Shown: positions 34,914 to 44,206 of the stretch, in pieces
Layout: every line of letters starts with the position of its first letter
Numbering within the stretch: the first letter of the stretch is position 1
Assembly (NCBI RefSeq): GCF_013283645.1
Contig: NZ_JABEKV010000002.1
Coordinates: forward strand, 999,798 to 1,063,797
From: Sinorhizobium psoraleae
GTDB lineage: Bacteria; Pseudomonadota; Alphaproteobacteria; Rhizobiales; Rhizobiaceae
Length of the DNA: 64,000 bases
Reading direction: 5' to 3'
Made by a program: the position numbers and the translations under genes
The notes under the pieces: model-generated
Seen by the model: only the letters and a program-made list of their open reading frames with translations
What the model was told of the DNA's origin: nothing
The model's database searches: none

Positions 34914-35312
34914 ATGTCCGGGCATATGACGTCAGATAAAGACAAAACGACTGTCGGGCGGCTGAAAAGCCGTCCGCAGTTCTTGGCCGTCAGAGCTGGA
35001 GAAAGCCGCAAAGGCCCGCTATTTCTCCTCGAAGTGCTCGACCGCAAGGATATGGAAGGTGACGCCCGCGTCGGCTTCACCGTTACCAAGAAGCACGGCA
35101 ATGCCGTAGAGCGCAACCGAATGCGCCGACGCCTCAAAGAAGCAGTGCGGCTTTCAGCCGGGTTTGCAATGAAACCCGGACACGACTATGTGATTGTCGC
35201 CCGACGCGATCTGCTGCATGCCCCCTTCGACGCATTGACCCGGGCGCTTTGCGATCGCATCGAAAACAAGCCGAAACAGAAGCGGCCTTCGGCCGGTTCC
35301 AGGAAACCATGA
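34914..35312 (+). CDS. rnpA: Ribonuclease P protein component
   Basis: A 132-residue basic protein that assists the RNase P RNA in 5' maturation of tRNAs. The conserved RNR segment is [20 protein letters not shown] around residues 60-80, and the N-terminal region has the usual KSRPQFLAV. The ATG at 34914 is 21 bases after rpmH; an in-frame ATG at 34926 is equally possible because no strong ribosome site separates them. Its stop overlaps the yidC start. Confidence 0.96.
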   Translation: MSGHMTSDKDKTTVGRLKSRPQFLAVRAGESRKGPLFLLEVLDRKDMEGDARVGFTVTKKHGNAVERNRMRRRLKEAVRLSAGFAMKPGHDYVIVARRDLLHAPFDALTRALCDRIENKPKQKRPSAGSRKP

Positions 35313-37090
35313 TGGAAAACAACCGCAATTATTTCGTCGCGATTGCACTGTCCGTGCTGATCCTCGTCGCTTGGCAATTTTTCTATGTCAATCCGAGGAT
35401 CGAAAAGGACCGCATCGCTGCGGAACAGGCCCAGCAGGCACAACAGGCTCAACCCCAGGACGGCACGCAGCAGGCGACTCCGGGGCAGGCGCTGCCCAGT
35501 GGCGCCGTTCCGGGCGAAAGCCGCGACCAGGCCGTCGCCAAGTCTGCACGCGTTGAAATCGACACGCCGGCGCTTGCGGGATCCATCAACCTGACCGGCG
35601 CGCGTTTCGACGACCTGAAGCTCAAGGGCTACCATGAGACGGTCAATCCGCAGAGCCCGGTCATTACCCTCTTCAGCCCGGCGGAAACCGCCGACGGCTA
35701 TTTCACCGAACTCGGCTATGTCGGCAACGACGCGACCGGAACCGTGCCCGGTCCGCAGACCGTGTGGACGCTTTCCGGTGGCGACAAGCTGACCGCATCC
35801 ACGCCGGTGACGCTGACCTACACCAACGACAAGGGCATCACCTTCACCCGGACGATTTCCGTCGACGACCGTTACATGTTCCAGGTCGTCGACAGCATCA
35901 AGAACGGCGCCGCAGAGCCGGTTTCGCTCTCCTCCTACGGCCGCGTAACGCGCTTCAACAAGCCGACGACCCCGAGCATCTACGTACTGCATGAGGGTTT
36001 CATCGGCGTGGCCGGCGACAACGGCCTGCAGGAATACGGCTATTCGAAGATCGAGGACGAGAAGTCGGTCGAGCCCGGCAAGGCCACCGGCGGCTGGCTC
36101 GGCATCACCGACAAGTACTGGGCGGCGGCGATCGTTCCGCCGCAGGCAACGGCCTTCGACACCCGTTTCTCCCATTTCACCGATGGCCGCGCGCGCTACC
36201 AGAGCGACTACAAGGCGGATGCTGTGACGATCGCTCCGGGCCAGACTTCAGAGGTGAAGAACCTGGTCTTTGCGGGCGCCAAGGAAGTGCCGGTCATCGA
36301 CAATTACGAGGCTGCCTATTCCATCCCGCAATTCGACCTGATGATCGACTGGGGCTGGTTCTACTTCATCACCAAGCCGATGTTCAAAATGATGGACTAC
36401 TTCTATCGGCTGTTCGGCAATTTCGGCATAGCGATCCTGATCACCACGATCGTCGTCAAGCTTCTCTTCTTCCCGCTCGCCAACAAGCAATATGCGTCGA
36501 TGGCGAACATGAAGAAAGTTCAGCCGAAAATGGAGGAACTGAAGAAGAAATTCGGTGACGACCGCATGGGCCTGCAGCAGGCGATGATGCAGCTCTACAA
36601 GGAAGAGAAGATCAATCCGCTGGCTGGCTGCTGGCCGATTCTCCTGCAGATTCCGGTGTTCTTCGCGCTCTACAAGGTGATCTACGTCACCATCGAGATG
36701 CGCCATGCGCCGTTCTTCGGCTGGATCCAGGACCTGTCGGCACCCGATCCGACAACGATCTTCAACCTGTTCGGACTTCTGCCTTTCGACGTCCCCCTCT
36801 TCCTGCATCTCGGCGTCTGGCCGATCATCATGGGCATCACCATGTTCCTGCAGATGCGGATGAACCCGACACCGCCGGATCCGACGCAAGCAATGCTATT
36901 CACGTGGATGCCAGTGGTCTTCACCTTCATGCTGGCGTCCTTCCCGGCCGGCCTCGTCATCTACTGGGCCTGGAACAACACGCTGTCGATCATCCAGCAG
37001 TCGATCATCATGAAGCGTCAGGGCGTGAAGATCGAGCTTATCGAGAACCTCAAATCCCTGTTCACGAAGAAACCCAAACCGGCGGAATAG
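35309..37090 (+). CDS. yidC: Membrane protein insertase YidC
   Basis: A 593-residue insertase for inner-membrane proteins, working alone or with SecYEG. It has an N-terminal anchor ([20 protein letters not shown]), a large periplasmic beta domain (about 60-350) and the conserved C-terminal five-helix core ([40 protein letters not shown]). Tandem ATGs at 35309 and 35312 overlap the rnpA TGA, so translation is coupled. The glutamine-rich linker after the anchor ([19 protein letters not shown]) is a low-complexity spacer. Confidence 0.98.
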   Translation: MMENNRNYFVAIALSVLILVAWQFFYVNPRIEKDRIAAEQAQQAQQAQPQDGTQQATPGQALPSGAVPGESRDQAVAKSARVEIDTPALAGSINLTGARFDDLKLKGYHETVNPQSPVITLFSPAETADGYFTELGYVGNDATGTVPGPQTVWTLSGGDKLTASTPVTLTYTNDKGITFTRTISVDDRYMFQVVDSIKNGAAEPVSLSSYGRVTRFNKPTTPSIYVLHEGFIGVAGDNGLQEYGYSKIEDEKSVEPGKATGGWLGITDKYWAAAIVPPQATAFDTRFSHFTDGRARYQSDYKADAVTIAPGQTSEVKNLVFAGAKEVPVIDNYEAAYSIPQFDLMIDWGWFYFITKPMFKMMDYFYRLFGNFGIAILITTIVVKLLFFPLANKQYASMANMKKVQPKMEELKKKFGDDRMGLQQAMMQLYKEEKINPLAGCWPILLQIPVFFALYKVIYVTIEMRHAPFFGWIQDLSAPDPTTIFNLFGLLPFDVPLFLHLGVWPIIMGITMFLQMRMNPTPPDPTQAMLFTWMPVVFTFMLASFPAGLVIYWAWNNTLSIIQQSIIMKRQGVKIELIENLKSLFTKKPKPAE

Positions 37091-37112
37091 CCGCCGGACA
37101 TCACTCCGCTTC

Positions 37113-37147
37113 AAAGCCCTGGGTCGAAAGATCCGGGGCTTTTTCTT
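37113..37147 (+). terminator. Terminator after yidC
   Basis: AAGCCCTGGGTC, a GAAA tetraloop and GATCCGGGGCTT, followed by TTTCTTT, form a rho-independent terminator 23 bases after the yidC stop. Confidence 0.85.
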
Positions 37148-37244
37148 TCCCCATTCCGCTTTGCGACAACCGCCTGTCGCGAACGCCCGCGCCTGCAACC
37201 AGAAAGCAATCTATCGTCTGCCAGTTCCGATCCGGAAGCCGTTC

Positions 37245-38159
37245 ATGTCGCAACCGACCGTACTGCCGAAATCCGCCGTGCCGGTGCAAAGCCGCGCAAC
37301 CGGCATCGCGCTCGTTCTCGGCTCGGCGATCGTGTGGAGCTTCGGCGGCATGCTGGCGCGTTTTCTCGAAATCGACGACAGTTGGATCGTCGTCTTCTGG
37401 CGGTCGATCTTCGCCGCGCTATTTCTGCTCGGGTTCATGCTGGTCCGCGACGGCGCCTCGAACATGATGCGGCTCTTCCGCGACATGGGCTGGCCGGGCG
37501 TAGCCGTCGGTTGCTGCTTCGCGACGGCATCCACGAGTTTCGTGCTCGCACTTGCCTACACGACCGTCGCCAACATCCTGCTCGTTCAAGCGGGCGTGCC
37601 GCTCATCGCGACCCTCATCGGCCGGGTCGTATTCCGCGAAACCGTCTCATCGCTCACCTGGCTGGCAATCGCCGCGGTCATCGCCGGCGTCCTGGTAATG
37701 GTTTCCGGTTCGATTACCGGCGCGGTCTCACCGGTCGGGGATGCGCTTGCCCTGCTGATCGCATTCGCCTTCGCCTGCGCAACGGTCGTCACCCGCCGCT
37801 ATGCCGATGTCCGCATGACGCCGGCGGCCTGTCTCGGCACACTCATTGCCGCCATGATCGCGGCAACACAGGCCTCGGGCTTTGCCGTCACTGCGGCCGA
37901 ACTCGGAATCCTCGTCGCTTTCGGGGCGCTGAATTTCGGCCTCGGCCTCGCCCTATTCGTCACTGGCGCGAGGCTGCTTCCTTCGGCACTCGCAGCATTG
38001 CTTGGCACGGTCGAAACCGTGCTCGCACCTCTCTGGGTCGCCGTCATCCACGACGAAATTCCCCGCGCAAGCACCATTGTCGGCGGGTCGATCGTCCTCT
38101 TTGCCCTTTTTGCCTATCTCGCTATCGAACTCTGGCGGCAGCGCCGGTTGCTGCGCTGA
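37245..38159 (+). CDS. EamA/DMT-family transporter
   Basis: A 304-residue inner-membrane protein with ten predicted helices in two EamA repeats (first repeat contains [20 protein letters not shown]; second ends in [20 protein letters not shown]). The family exports small metabolites or amino acids by proton exchange; the substrate cannot be read from sequence. The start at 37245 places the first helix about 18 residues in. It is preceded by a terminator and followed after 100 bases by engB. Confidence 0.9.
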   Translation: MSQPTVLPKSAVPVQSRATGIALVLGSAIVWSFGGMLARFLEIDDSWIVVFWRSIFAALFLLGFMLVRDGASNMMRLFRDMGWPGVAVGCCFATASTSFVLALAYTTVANILLVQAGVPLIATLIGRVVFRETVSSLTWLAIAAVIAGVLVMVSGSITGAVSPVGDALALLIAFAFACATVVTRRYADVRMTPAACLGTLIAAMIAATQASGFAVTAAELGILVAFGALNFGLGLALFVTGARLLPSALAALLGTVETVLAPLWVAVIHDEIPRASTIVGGSIVLFALFAYLAIELWRQRRLLR

Positions 38160-38259
38160 GGCTTTCCATATAGCCGTGAAGCCAGTGCAAAGCCGGCCGA
38201 TGCTTGACAAGTCGGATCAAAACATTGAAGCCGACCGGGCAACGAGGAAAAATCGAGCG

Positions 38260-38916
38260 ATGACCGAGAAGAAGAAAAACCGGAACGATTCCTCCGCTTT
38301 CGGCCGCCCGTGGATCTTTATCCGCGGCGTTCCGGCCATGAAGTTCCTGCCGCCCGAGGGTCCGCTGGAGATCGCCTTTGCCGGCCGCTCGAACGTCGGC
38401 AAATCGTCACTGATCAACGCCCTTGTCGGACAGAAGGGCCTTGCGCGTACGTCGAACACGCCAGGCCGCACCCAGGAGCTCAACTATTTCGTGCCGGACG
38501 GCTATTCCGGCGAGGCCGGCGACCTGCCGCCGATGGCGCTCGTCGACATGCCTGGTTACGGCTACGCCCAGGCACCCAAGGAGCAGGTCGACGCCTGGAC
38601 CAAACTCGTCTTCGACTATCTGCGCGGCCGCTCGACGCTGAAGCGTGTCTACGTGCTGATCGACGCCCGTCACGGCATCAAGAAGAACGACGAAGAAGTG
38701 CTCGCGCTGCTCGACAAGGCTGCCGTTTCCTATCAGATCGTGCTCACCAAGACCGACAAGATCAAGGCGGCGGGCGTGCCTCGGCTGATCGCCGAAACGA
38801 TCGAGAAGATCAAGAAACGCCCGGCCGCCTTTCCGGAGGTGTTGTCGACCTCGTCGGAAAAGGGTGTCGGTATCGAGGAACTGCGCGCCGCGATCGATCT
38901 CGCGGTCACGCGCTGA
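38260..38916 (+). CDS. engB: Ribosome-assembly GTPase EngB (YsxC/YihA)
   Basis: A 218-residue TRAFAC GTPase required for large-subunit maturation. G motifs: [14 protein letters not shown] (G1), [11 protein letters not shown] (G2), [10 protein letters not shown] (G3), VLTKTDKI (G4), STSSEKG (G5). The start at 38260 follows GAGG; an in-frame ATG 60 bases upstream is possible but lacks a ribosome site. Location downstream of rpmH-rnpA-yidC and before argB is the conserved rhizobial order. Confidence 0.95.
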   Translation: MTEKKKNRNDSSAFGRPWIFIRGVPAMKFLPPEGPLEIAFAGRSNVGKSSLINALVGQKGLARTSNTPGRTQELNYFVPDGYSGEAGDLPPMALVDMPGYGYAQAPKEQVDAWTKLVFDYLRGRSTLKRVYVLIDARHGIKKNDEEVLALLDKAAVSYQIVLTKTDKIKAAGVPRLIAETIEKIKKRPAAFPEVLSTSSEKGVGIEELRAAIDLAVTR

Positions 38917-39056
38917 GACCGGCGCGTCTACCCGCAGACCAGCATATCCGACGACAAAGTCCTTGATCTTCGTCACTACCCCGACAGGCAAAGCGCTCTA
39001 TCTCTGCGAGCGGCGGCATCCTTTTCGCCGGCCGGGCCAAGATCCAGGAGAGAGAC

Positions 39057-39596
39057 ATGTCCGATCTGATTGTCGTGGGATTCGATTCGATGGAAGAGGC
39101 CGACAGGGTTCTCTTGAAGCTGAACAGCCTGAGCAAGGAATATCTGGTCGATCTCGAAGATGCTGTCGTCGTCGTGCGCGATGGCGAAGGCAAGGTGCAT
39201 CTGAAGCAGGGCCTAAATCTCACTGCTGTCGGTGCGACCTCGGGCCTTCTTTCGGGTTCGCTCTGGGGTGGCCTCGTCGGCCTGCTTTTCCTCAATCCGC
39301 TCGCAGGCTTCGCGATCGGTGGCGCACTCGGTGCCGGCGCCGGGGCGCTTTCCGGCTCGCTCACCGACTACGGCATCGATGACGACTTCATCAAGTCGCT
39401 CGGCAGCACGATCCCGAACAGTTCCTCGGCGCTCTTCATTCTGGTGCGCAAGGTGCAACCGGAAAAGGTGCTCGCCGAATTTTCGGGGCTGCGGGGCCGT
39501 GTGCTGAAAACGTCGCTCTCGCCCGAGCAGGAGCAGAAGCTCCAGGCCGCACTCTCCGACGTGCAGACACCTTCGCCGCAGGCGGGCACGTTTTAA
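39057..39596 (+). CDS. DUF1269 glycine-zipper membrane protein
   Basis: A 179-residue protein of the DUF1269 family. After an alpha/beta N-terminal part (VVGFDSMEEADRVLLKLNSL), a glycine-rich hydrophobic stretch (TSGLLSGSLWGGLVGLLFLN and GFAIGGALGAGAGALSG) forms a glycine zipper that could enter membranes, followed by a soluble C-terminal half with SSALFILVRKV. AGGAGAGA precedes the ATG. The function is unknown; several members are stress induced. Confidence 0.85.
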   Translation: MSDLIVVGFDSMEEADRVLLKLNSLSKEYLVDLEDAVVVVRDGEGKVHLKQGLNLTAVGATSGLLSGSLWGGLVGLLFLNPLAGFAIGGALGAGAGALSGSLTDYGIDDDFIKSLGSTIPNSSSALFILVRKVQPEKVLAEFSGLRGRVLKTSLSPEQEQKLQAALSDVQTPSPQAGTF

Positions 39597-39676
39597 GCGT
39601 TTGCTCTTCGTCGTTCCCTAACGGCGCATCATACGCGTCGGCCCTGCGCGTCACCGTCACACGCACCAGCCGCTGG

Positions 39677-40171
39677 TCACGCGGCGGCTGGCGCAAATTT
39701 GAGCGCCAGCCCGTTGATGCAGTGCCGCTTACCGGACGGCGGCGGACCGTCGTCAAAAATGTGGCCGAGATGCCCGCCGCAGCGGCGGCAGTGGCATTCG
39801 GTCCTTGTCATGAATAGGGAATTGTCCTCGCGTGTGCCGACCGCGCCCGGGAGCGATTGCCAAAAGCTCGGCCAACCGGTGCCGCTGTCGTATTTGGCAT
39901 CGGAGGAATAAAGCGCCAGGTCACATCCCGCGCAGTGGAAAATCCCCTTGCGTTTCTCGTTGTTGAGCGCGCTCGTGAAGGGCCGTTCCGTGTCCTCCTG
40001 CCGCAGGATGCTGTATTGCTCCGCTGTCAGGATCGCTCGCCACTCCTCGTCCGTCTTTGCGACCTCGAAAGTTTCACTGTTGGCCGCACGCGCGGCAGGC
40101 GCAAAGCCACGGGCGACCGTCCATGCGGCGAGCGCGGCGCCCGCCATCAGGAAATTGCGACGGTTCGTCAT
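39677..40171 (-). CDS. msrB: Exported methionine sulfoxide reductase B
   Basis: A 164-residue enzyme reducing methionine-R-sulfoxide in proteins. The N terminus TNRRNFLMAGAALAAWTVAR is a twin-arginine (Tat) signal, so the enzyme is probably periplasmic. Two CxxC pairs bind zinc (FHCAGCDLAL and CHCRRCGGHLGH), and the catalytic cysteine lies in KRHCINGLALKF near the C terminus. The resolving cysteine found in many MsrB proteins is not evident, so reduction may need a dedicated thioredoxin-like donor in the periplasm. Confidence 0.92.
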   Translation of the reverse strand: MTNRRNFLMAGAALAAWTVARGFAPAARAANSETFEVAKTDEEWRAILTAEQYSILRQEDTERPFTSALNNEKRKGIFHCAGCDLALYSSDAKYDSGTGWPSFWQSLPGAVGTREDNSLFMTRTECHCRRCGGHLGHIFDDGPPPSGKRHCINGLALKFAPAAA

Positions 40172-40304
40172 GAGAGCCTCCCGTCCAAAGACGCATTCGC
40201 CGTTGATGCTCGCGTTCTAGACTAGCGGACCGACGGAAGCGGGACAAAACAAAGCCCATCAAACCGCCGTGAGAGAGTCGCCACGCAGCAGAGCGCGGGT
40301 CGCC

Positions 40305-40332
40305 CGGGCGGCGGGTCGCGACCCGCCGCCCG
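40305..40332. terminator. Perfect 28-base palindrome after the fasciclin gene
   Basis: CGGGCGGCGGGTCG and its exact complement meet without a loop, 6 bases beyond the fasciclin stop on the minus strand. It lies between this gene and the msrB start (both minus), so it can end the fasciclin transcript; there is no T tract. Confidence 0.6.
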
Positions 40333-40338
40333 CGATTG

Positions 40339-40896
40339 TCAACCTTTCGGCAGCAGCACCTTGTTGATGACGTGAATGACGCCGTTCGACTGTTTCACGT
40401 CGGCGATCGTTACCCAGGCCGTGCCGCCGGTTTCATCAGTCAGTCCGATCTTGCCGCCGTCGGTCTTGGCCTTCAGGATGCAACCGCCGATCGTCTTGAC
40501 GTCGTGTTCCCCGCCATCGTCCTTGATCATCTCGGCGATCGTCGCCGACATCGCGTCAGCGGCAACGACATGGCAGGTCAGAACGGTCGTAAGCTTGTCC
40601 TTGTTCTCAGGCTTCAGCAGCGTGTCGACCGTGCCGGCCGGCAGGGCCTCGAAGGCCGCGTTCGTCGGTGCGAAGACGGTAAAGGGTCCCTTGCCCTGCA
40701 GGGTCTCGACGAGACCTGCCGCCTTGACGGCCGCAACCAGCGTCGTGTGGTCCTTCGAGTTGATGGCATTTTCGACGATATTCTTCTCGGCATACATCGG
40801 CGCACCGCCGACCATCGGGTTCTCGGCGTAGGCGACGACCGCACCTGTCGTGAGCATGGAGGCGACGAGTGCCGAACGGATCACAAACCTGAACAT
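40339..40896 (-). CDS. Secreted fasciclin (FAS1) domain protein
   Basis: A 185-residue secreted protein: signal peptide (RFVIRSALVASMLTTGAVVA, cut after AYA) and one FAS1 domain. The two FAS1 conserved blocks are visible: FTVFAPTNAAFEALPAG (H1) and GVIHVINKVLLPK (H2) with a YH-like segment between. FAS1 domains mediate adhesion. The gene lies about 200 bases downstream of an ECF sigma/anti-sigma pair on the same strand. Similar fasciclin proteins are sigma-K regulated in mycobacteria and symbiotically induced in S. meliloti (Nex18). Confidence 0.9.
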   Translation of the reverse strand: MFRFVIRSALVASMLTTGAVVAYAENPMVGGAPMYAEKNIVENAINSKDHTTLVAAVKAAGLVETLQGKGPFTVFAPTNAAFEALPAGTVDTLLKPENKDKLTTVLTCHVVAADAMSATIAEMIKDDGGEHDVKTIGGCILKAKTDGGKIGLTDETGGTAWVTIADVKQSNGVIHVINKVLLPKG

Positions 40897-41092
40897 CTCT
40901 CTTCCTTCCTGTTGCGCTTGCCCGCTGAGACCACCTTGAAAGTGTCCGCTCGGGCGATTGCTGTTCCTCCCAGGGAACATTGACAAGCAACGGGAGGCGC
41001 GGAGAAAGAGTTTCAGGCGGCGCGCTCTGCTTCTATCCGTATGAAAAGATGACGACTTTTTTGCTGGAGGCGCTGCAGGCGCCGGCGCCCGC

Positions 41093-41806
41093 CTAGAGAT
41101 GGCGAGCCTTGCCGGAGGCAATGACGGGACCCGTGGGTGAGCCGGTCGGCGAGCCGCCGAGCGGCTCGACGCTGACGGCAAGGGTCGCGTCCTCGATGAA
41201 CTTCGTCCGCATTTCGGACGACACCAGGAGTTCGCCTTCGCCGGACTGGGGCAGTACTCCCAGTGAGATCGCCGGATTGCTGCCCTCGATCAGCCAGAGT
41301 TCGAGAGACTTCTCTTCCGCCTGCCGCGCCGCCACCGGCGTCAGCTTCAGGCTGCCGGATGTTCTGTCGAAACGGGCAACGAGATTGATGGTATTGCCTT
41401 CGCCGGAAAGCTCCGCCACCAGCGGCTGGCTTTGCGGCCCGCTGAAGAGGCCAGCCATCGACGCGCCCATCATCGCGACGGCAGCAAGCGAAGCGATGGC
41501 GAGGCTGCGCCAGAGAAGAAGCGAGTTCCAGAAGCCGACCGGAGGAGCGGCCGCCGGCGCAGGCGGATAAATGCTGCGCTCCACGGCAGCAAGCACATGG
41601 GCTGGCGGCCTAACCGCTTCATAGGCATCGTCGAAGGAGGCGAGATTGTGTTGCCAGCGATCGACCATGGCGGCGAAATTCCGGTCCGATGCCATGCGCG
41701 CCTCGACCTTGCGGCGGTCCTCCGCCGACAGAACGCCGAGCACATATTCCCCGGCGATCACTTCGTCGCGGCGAAAATCTCCGCTCTCGGGATTCTGCGT
41801 CGTCAT
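41093..41806 (-). CDS. Anti-sigma factor, RskA/anti-sigma-K type
   Basis: A 237-residue single-pass membrane regulator. The N-terminal cytoplasmic part (about 1-95; GEYVLGVLSAEDRRKVEARM) is the zinc-less anti-sigma domain, a transmembrane helix follows (LAIASLAAVAMMGASMAGLF), then a periplasmic anti-sigma-K domain (SLELWLIEGSNPAISLGVLP). Its ATG overlaps the sigma-factor stop by four bases (ATGA), so the pair is produced stoichiometrically. It should hold the sigma factor at the membrane until proteolysis. Confidence 0.92.
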   Translation of the reverse strand: MTTQNPESGDFRRDEVIAGEYVLGVLSAEDRRKVEARMASDRNFAAMVDRWQHNLASFDDAYEAVRPPAHVLAAVERSIYPPAPAAAPPVGFWNSLLLWRSLAIASLAAVAMMGASMAGLFSGPQSQPLVAELSGEGNTINLVARFDRTSGSLKLTPVAARQAEEKSLELWLIEGSNPAISLGVLPQSGEGELLVSSEMRTKFIEDATLAVSVEPLGGSPTGSPTGPVIASGKARHL

Positions 41807-42342
41807 CGCTCCATGCACTCTCTCAGCTTCAGGAGGCTGCGTCTCAACCAGGTCCGCATCGTATTGAGCGGTACCGCGAACATCTCGGCCAGTTCCTGGT
41901 AGCTCAATCCTTCGACATAGGCTCGGCGCACCGCCTCGGCGCGATCCTTCTCGAGCTCCTCCATGCAGGCGTCGATCCGCCTGCCTTCTGACCGGAGTGC
42001 AGCCGATCGTTCCGGATCTGGAGCAGGATCAGCCAAATCATAGGCCTCGTCAATCGCGTTTGCGACGGGTTTTCGCGCTCGGATGAGGTCGATCGCATGG
42101 TTGCGTGCGATTGCCGTGAGCCAGGACATCGGGCTTGCCTGCCCGGTCGCGAAACGGTCGGCGCGTTGCCATACCTTGACGTAGATTTCCTGTAGCGCTT
42201 CTTCCGCTTCGCTGCGATCCTTGAGAATACGGAGACAAACGCCGAAAAGTTTCGGACTCGTCTGGCGATAGAGCGCCACAAAGGCATCGCGGTCTCTCAG
42301 GGCCACGCGGCCGAGCAGCGCGGAGATCTCCTCATCAGCCAT
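41803..42342 (-). CDS. ECF RNA polymerase sigma factor (SigK-like)
   Basis: A 179-residue extracytoplasmic-function sigma factor with region 2 (LFGVCLRILKDRSEAEEALQ; VWQRADRF; SWLTAIARNHAIDLIRARK) and region 4 (VEGLSYQELAEMFAVPLNTM; RRSLLKLRE). The pairing with an RskA-type anti-sigma and a nearby fasciclin gene parallels the mycobacterial SigK module. Its own promoter motif could not be recognised in the 175 bases shared with divergent argB. Confidence 0.94.
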   Translation of the reverse strand: MADEEISALLGRVALRDRDAFVALYRQTSPKLFGVCLRILKDRSEAEEALQEIYVKVWQRADRFATGQASPMSWLTAIARNHAIDLIRARKPVANAIDEAYDLADPAPDPERSAALRSEGRRIDACMEELEKDRAEAVRRAYVEGLSYQELAEMFAVPLNTMRTWLRRSLLKLRECMER

Positions 42343-42517
42343 GCGATTGCGCCCCTCACGGCATCAAAGCATCACCATAGTAGGGTAGAGAGACCGCCAG
42401 AACCAGCAGGAGTGTCATTACCGCTTTATGTTGCCCGCCGATCATTCCATCCTTTCGGAACTTGCGTTTTCGCCATGAAAGGCTCTAAACAGCACCCGAT
42501 ATTTTCGAGGATCCGCC

Positions 42518-43405
42518 ATGTCCGCATCAGAAAGTGAAATCCAGGCACGCCTGCTCACACAAGCGCTGCCCTACATGCAGCGTTACGAGAACAAGACGAT
42601 CGTCGTCAAATATGGCGGCCATGCCATGGGCAACCCGGAACTTGGGCGCGCGTTCGCCAGCGATATCGCGCTTCTGAAGCAGTCCGGTGTCAACCCGATC
42701 GTCGTGCATGGGGGCGGGCCGCAGATCGGCGCCATGCTGACAAAGATGGGTATCGAATCGAAATTCGAAGGCGGCTTGCGCGTTACCGACGAGAAGACCG
42801 TCGAGATCGTCGAGATGGTGCTTGCCGGGTCGATCAACAAGGAAATCGTCGCCCTCATCAACCAGACTGGAGAATGGGCGATCGGCCTATGCGGCAAGGA
42901 CGGCAACATGGTCTTCGCCGAAAAGGCGAAGAAGACCATTCGCGACCCCGACTCCAATATCGAACGCGTTCTCGATCTCGGCTTCGTCGGCGACGTGGTC
43001 GAGGTGGACCGCACCCTGATCGACCTGCTCGCTCGCTCGGAGATGATTCCGGTGATTGCACCGGTGGCGCCCGGCCGCGACGGCCACACCTACAATATCA
43101 ACGCCGACACCTTCGCCGGCGCCATCGCCGGTGCGCTCAACGCGACCCGCCTGCTCTTCCTCACCGACGTTCCGGGCGTGCTCAACAAGCAGGGCGAATT
43201 GATCAAGGAACTGTCGGTGGCGCAGGCGCGCGCGCTGATCGCCGACGGCACGATTTCCGGCGGCATGATCCCGAAGGTCGAAACCTGCATCGACGCTATC
43301 AAGGCTGGTGTGCAGGGCGTGGTCATTCTCAACGGCAAGACCGCCCATTCGGTCCTGCTCGAGATCTTCACCGAGCACGGCGCCGGCACGCTGATCGTGC
43401 CGTGA
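42518..43405 (+). CDS. argB: Acetylglutamate kinase
   Basis: A 295-residue kinase for the second step of arginine synthesis, phosphorylating N-acetylglutamate. The glycine-rich phosphate motifs [10 protein letters not shown] and [13 protein letters not shown] and the C-terminal [15 protein letters not shown] are diagnostic. The N-terminal helix (about 1-25) is the extra segment of the hexameric, arginine-inhibited class, so feedback control by arginine is expected. GAGGATCC lies before the ATG. Confidence 0.97.
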   Translation: MSASESEIQARLLTQALPYMQRYENKTIVVKYGGHAMGNPELGRAFASDIALLKQSGVNPIVVHGGGPQIGAMLTKMGIESKFEGGLRVTDEKTVEIVEMVLAGSINKEIVALINQTGEWAIGLCGKDGNMVFAEKAKKTIRDPDSNIERVLDLGFVGDVVEVDRTLIDLLARSEMIPVIAPVAPGRDGHTYNINADTFAGAIAGALNATRLLFLTDVPGVLNKQGELIKELSVAQARALIADGTISGGMIPKVETCIDAIKAGVQGVVILNGKTAHSVLLEIFTEHGAGTLIVP

Positions 43406-43429
43406 TCTGCCATAAGAGCGCCGTGAAGG

Positions 43430-44206
43430 TTACCTGACGGCGCTCTGGTAGATCTTCTCGGCCTCGGCACGCAACCGCTCGATCATGGCGCGATAGGGGA
43501 ACGGCCCGTAGCTGACCCGGCCGACCCCTGCCGCCGCGAGCGTGGCGAGGTCCGGCGCGCCCGGCTTCATCATCGCGTTCACCGGCAGCGGCGAGGCCGC
43601 ACAAATCCTGCCTACCAGGCCCGCATCGGCCAATCCCGGCACGAAGAAACCACTGGCGCCGGCCTCGGCATAGGCTTTGCCGCGCGCGATTGCCTCGTCG
43701 AGCAGCCCTGCATGGCGTGCTGCATCACTCTCCTGAAGGAAAAGATCGGTGCGAGCATTGATGAACAGCGCTATGCCGCGACGCTCCGCCATCTCGCGGA
43801 TAGCTCGGATGCGTGAGGCCTGCTTTTCGATGGCATGGACACCGCCCTTGCCGACCACCTGGTCCTCGAAATTGATGCCGATCGCGCCGGCATCGAGCAA
43901 CTGAGCGGCATTCGCCGCCCCCTGGGCCGCGTCCTCCGCATAGGCGCCTTCGAAGTCGACCGAAAGAGGCAGATCCGTCGCGCCGACGATCAGCCGAACG
44001 ATTTCGAGAAGGAGCGCGAGCGGTATCTTTTCGCCGTCGCCAAAGCCCTGCGCCGCCGCGACCGACCAGCTTCCGGTGGCAAGCGCCTTTGCACCGGCTT
44101 CGGCCACGCAACGGGCGCTGCCCGCATCCCAGATATTGTACAGAACGACCGGGTCGCCCTTGCGATGCAGCGCTGCAAAGGCAAGCGCCTTTTCCTGTTG
44201 ATTCAT
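43430..44206 (-). CDS. Isocitrate lyase/PEP phosphonomutase superfamily enzyme
   Basis: A 258-residue TIM-barrel enzyme. Motifs: YNIWDAGSARCVAEAGAKAL at the barrel start, the metal-binding LSVDFEGAYAED near residue 85, GINFEDQV near residue 115 and FINARTDLF near residue 155. The family cleaves or forms C-C or C-P bonds of small 2-oxo acids; oxaloacetate or methylisocitrate-like substrates are possible. The start at 44206 follows GCGGAGG and overlaps the ada stop (ATGA), so it is translationally coupled to a DNA-repair gene, an unusual pairing. Confidence 0.88.
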   Translation of the reverse strand: MNQQEKALAFAALHRKGDPVVLYNIWDAGSARCVAEAGAKALATGSWSVAAAQGFGDGEKIPLALLLEIVRLIVGATDLPLSVDFEGAYAEDAAQGAANAAQLLDAGAIGINFEDQVVGKGGVHAIEKQASRIRAIREMAERRGIALFINARTDLFLQESDAARHAGLLDEAIARGKAYAEAGASGFFVPGLADAGLVGRICAASPLPVNAMMKPGAPDLATLAAAGVGRVSYGPFPYRAMIERLRAEAEKIYQSAVR

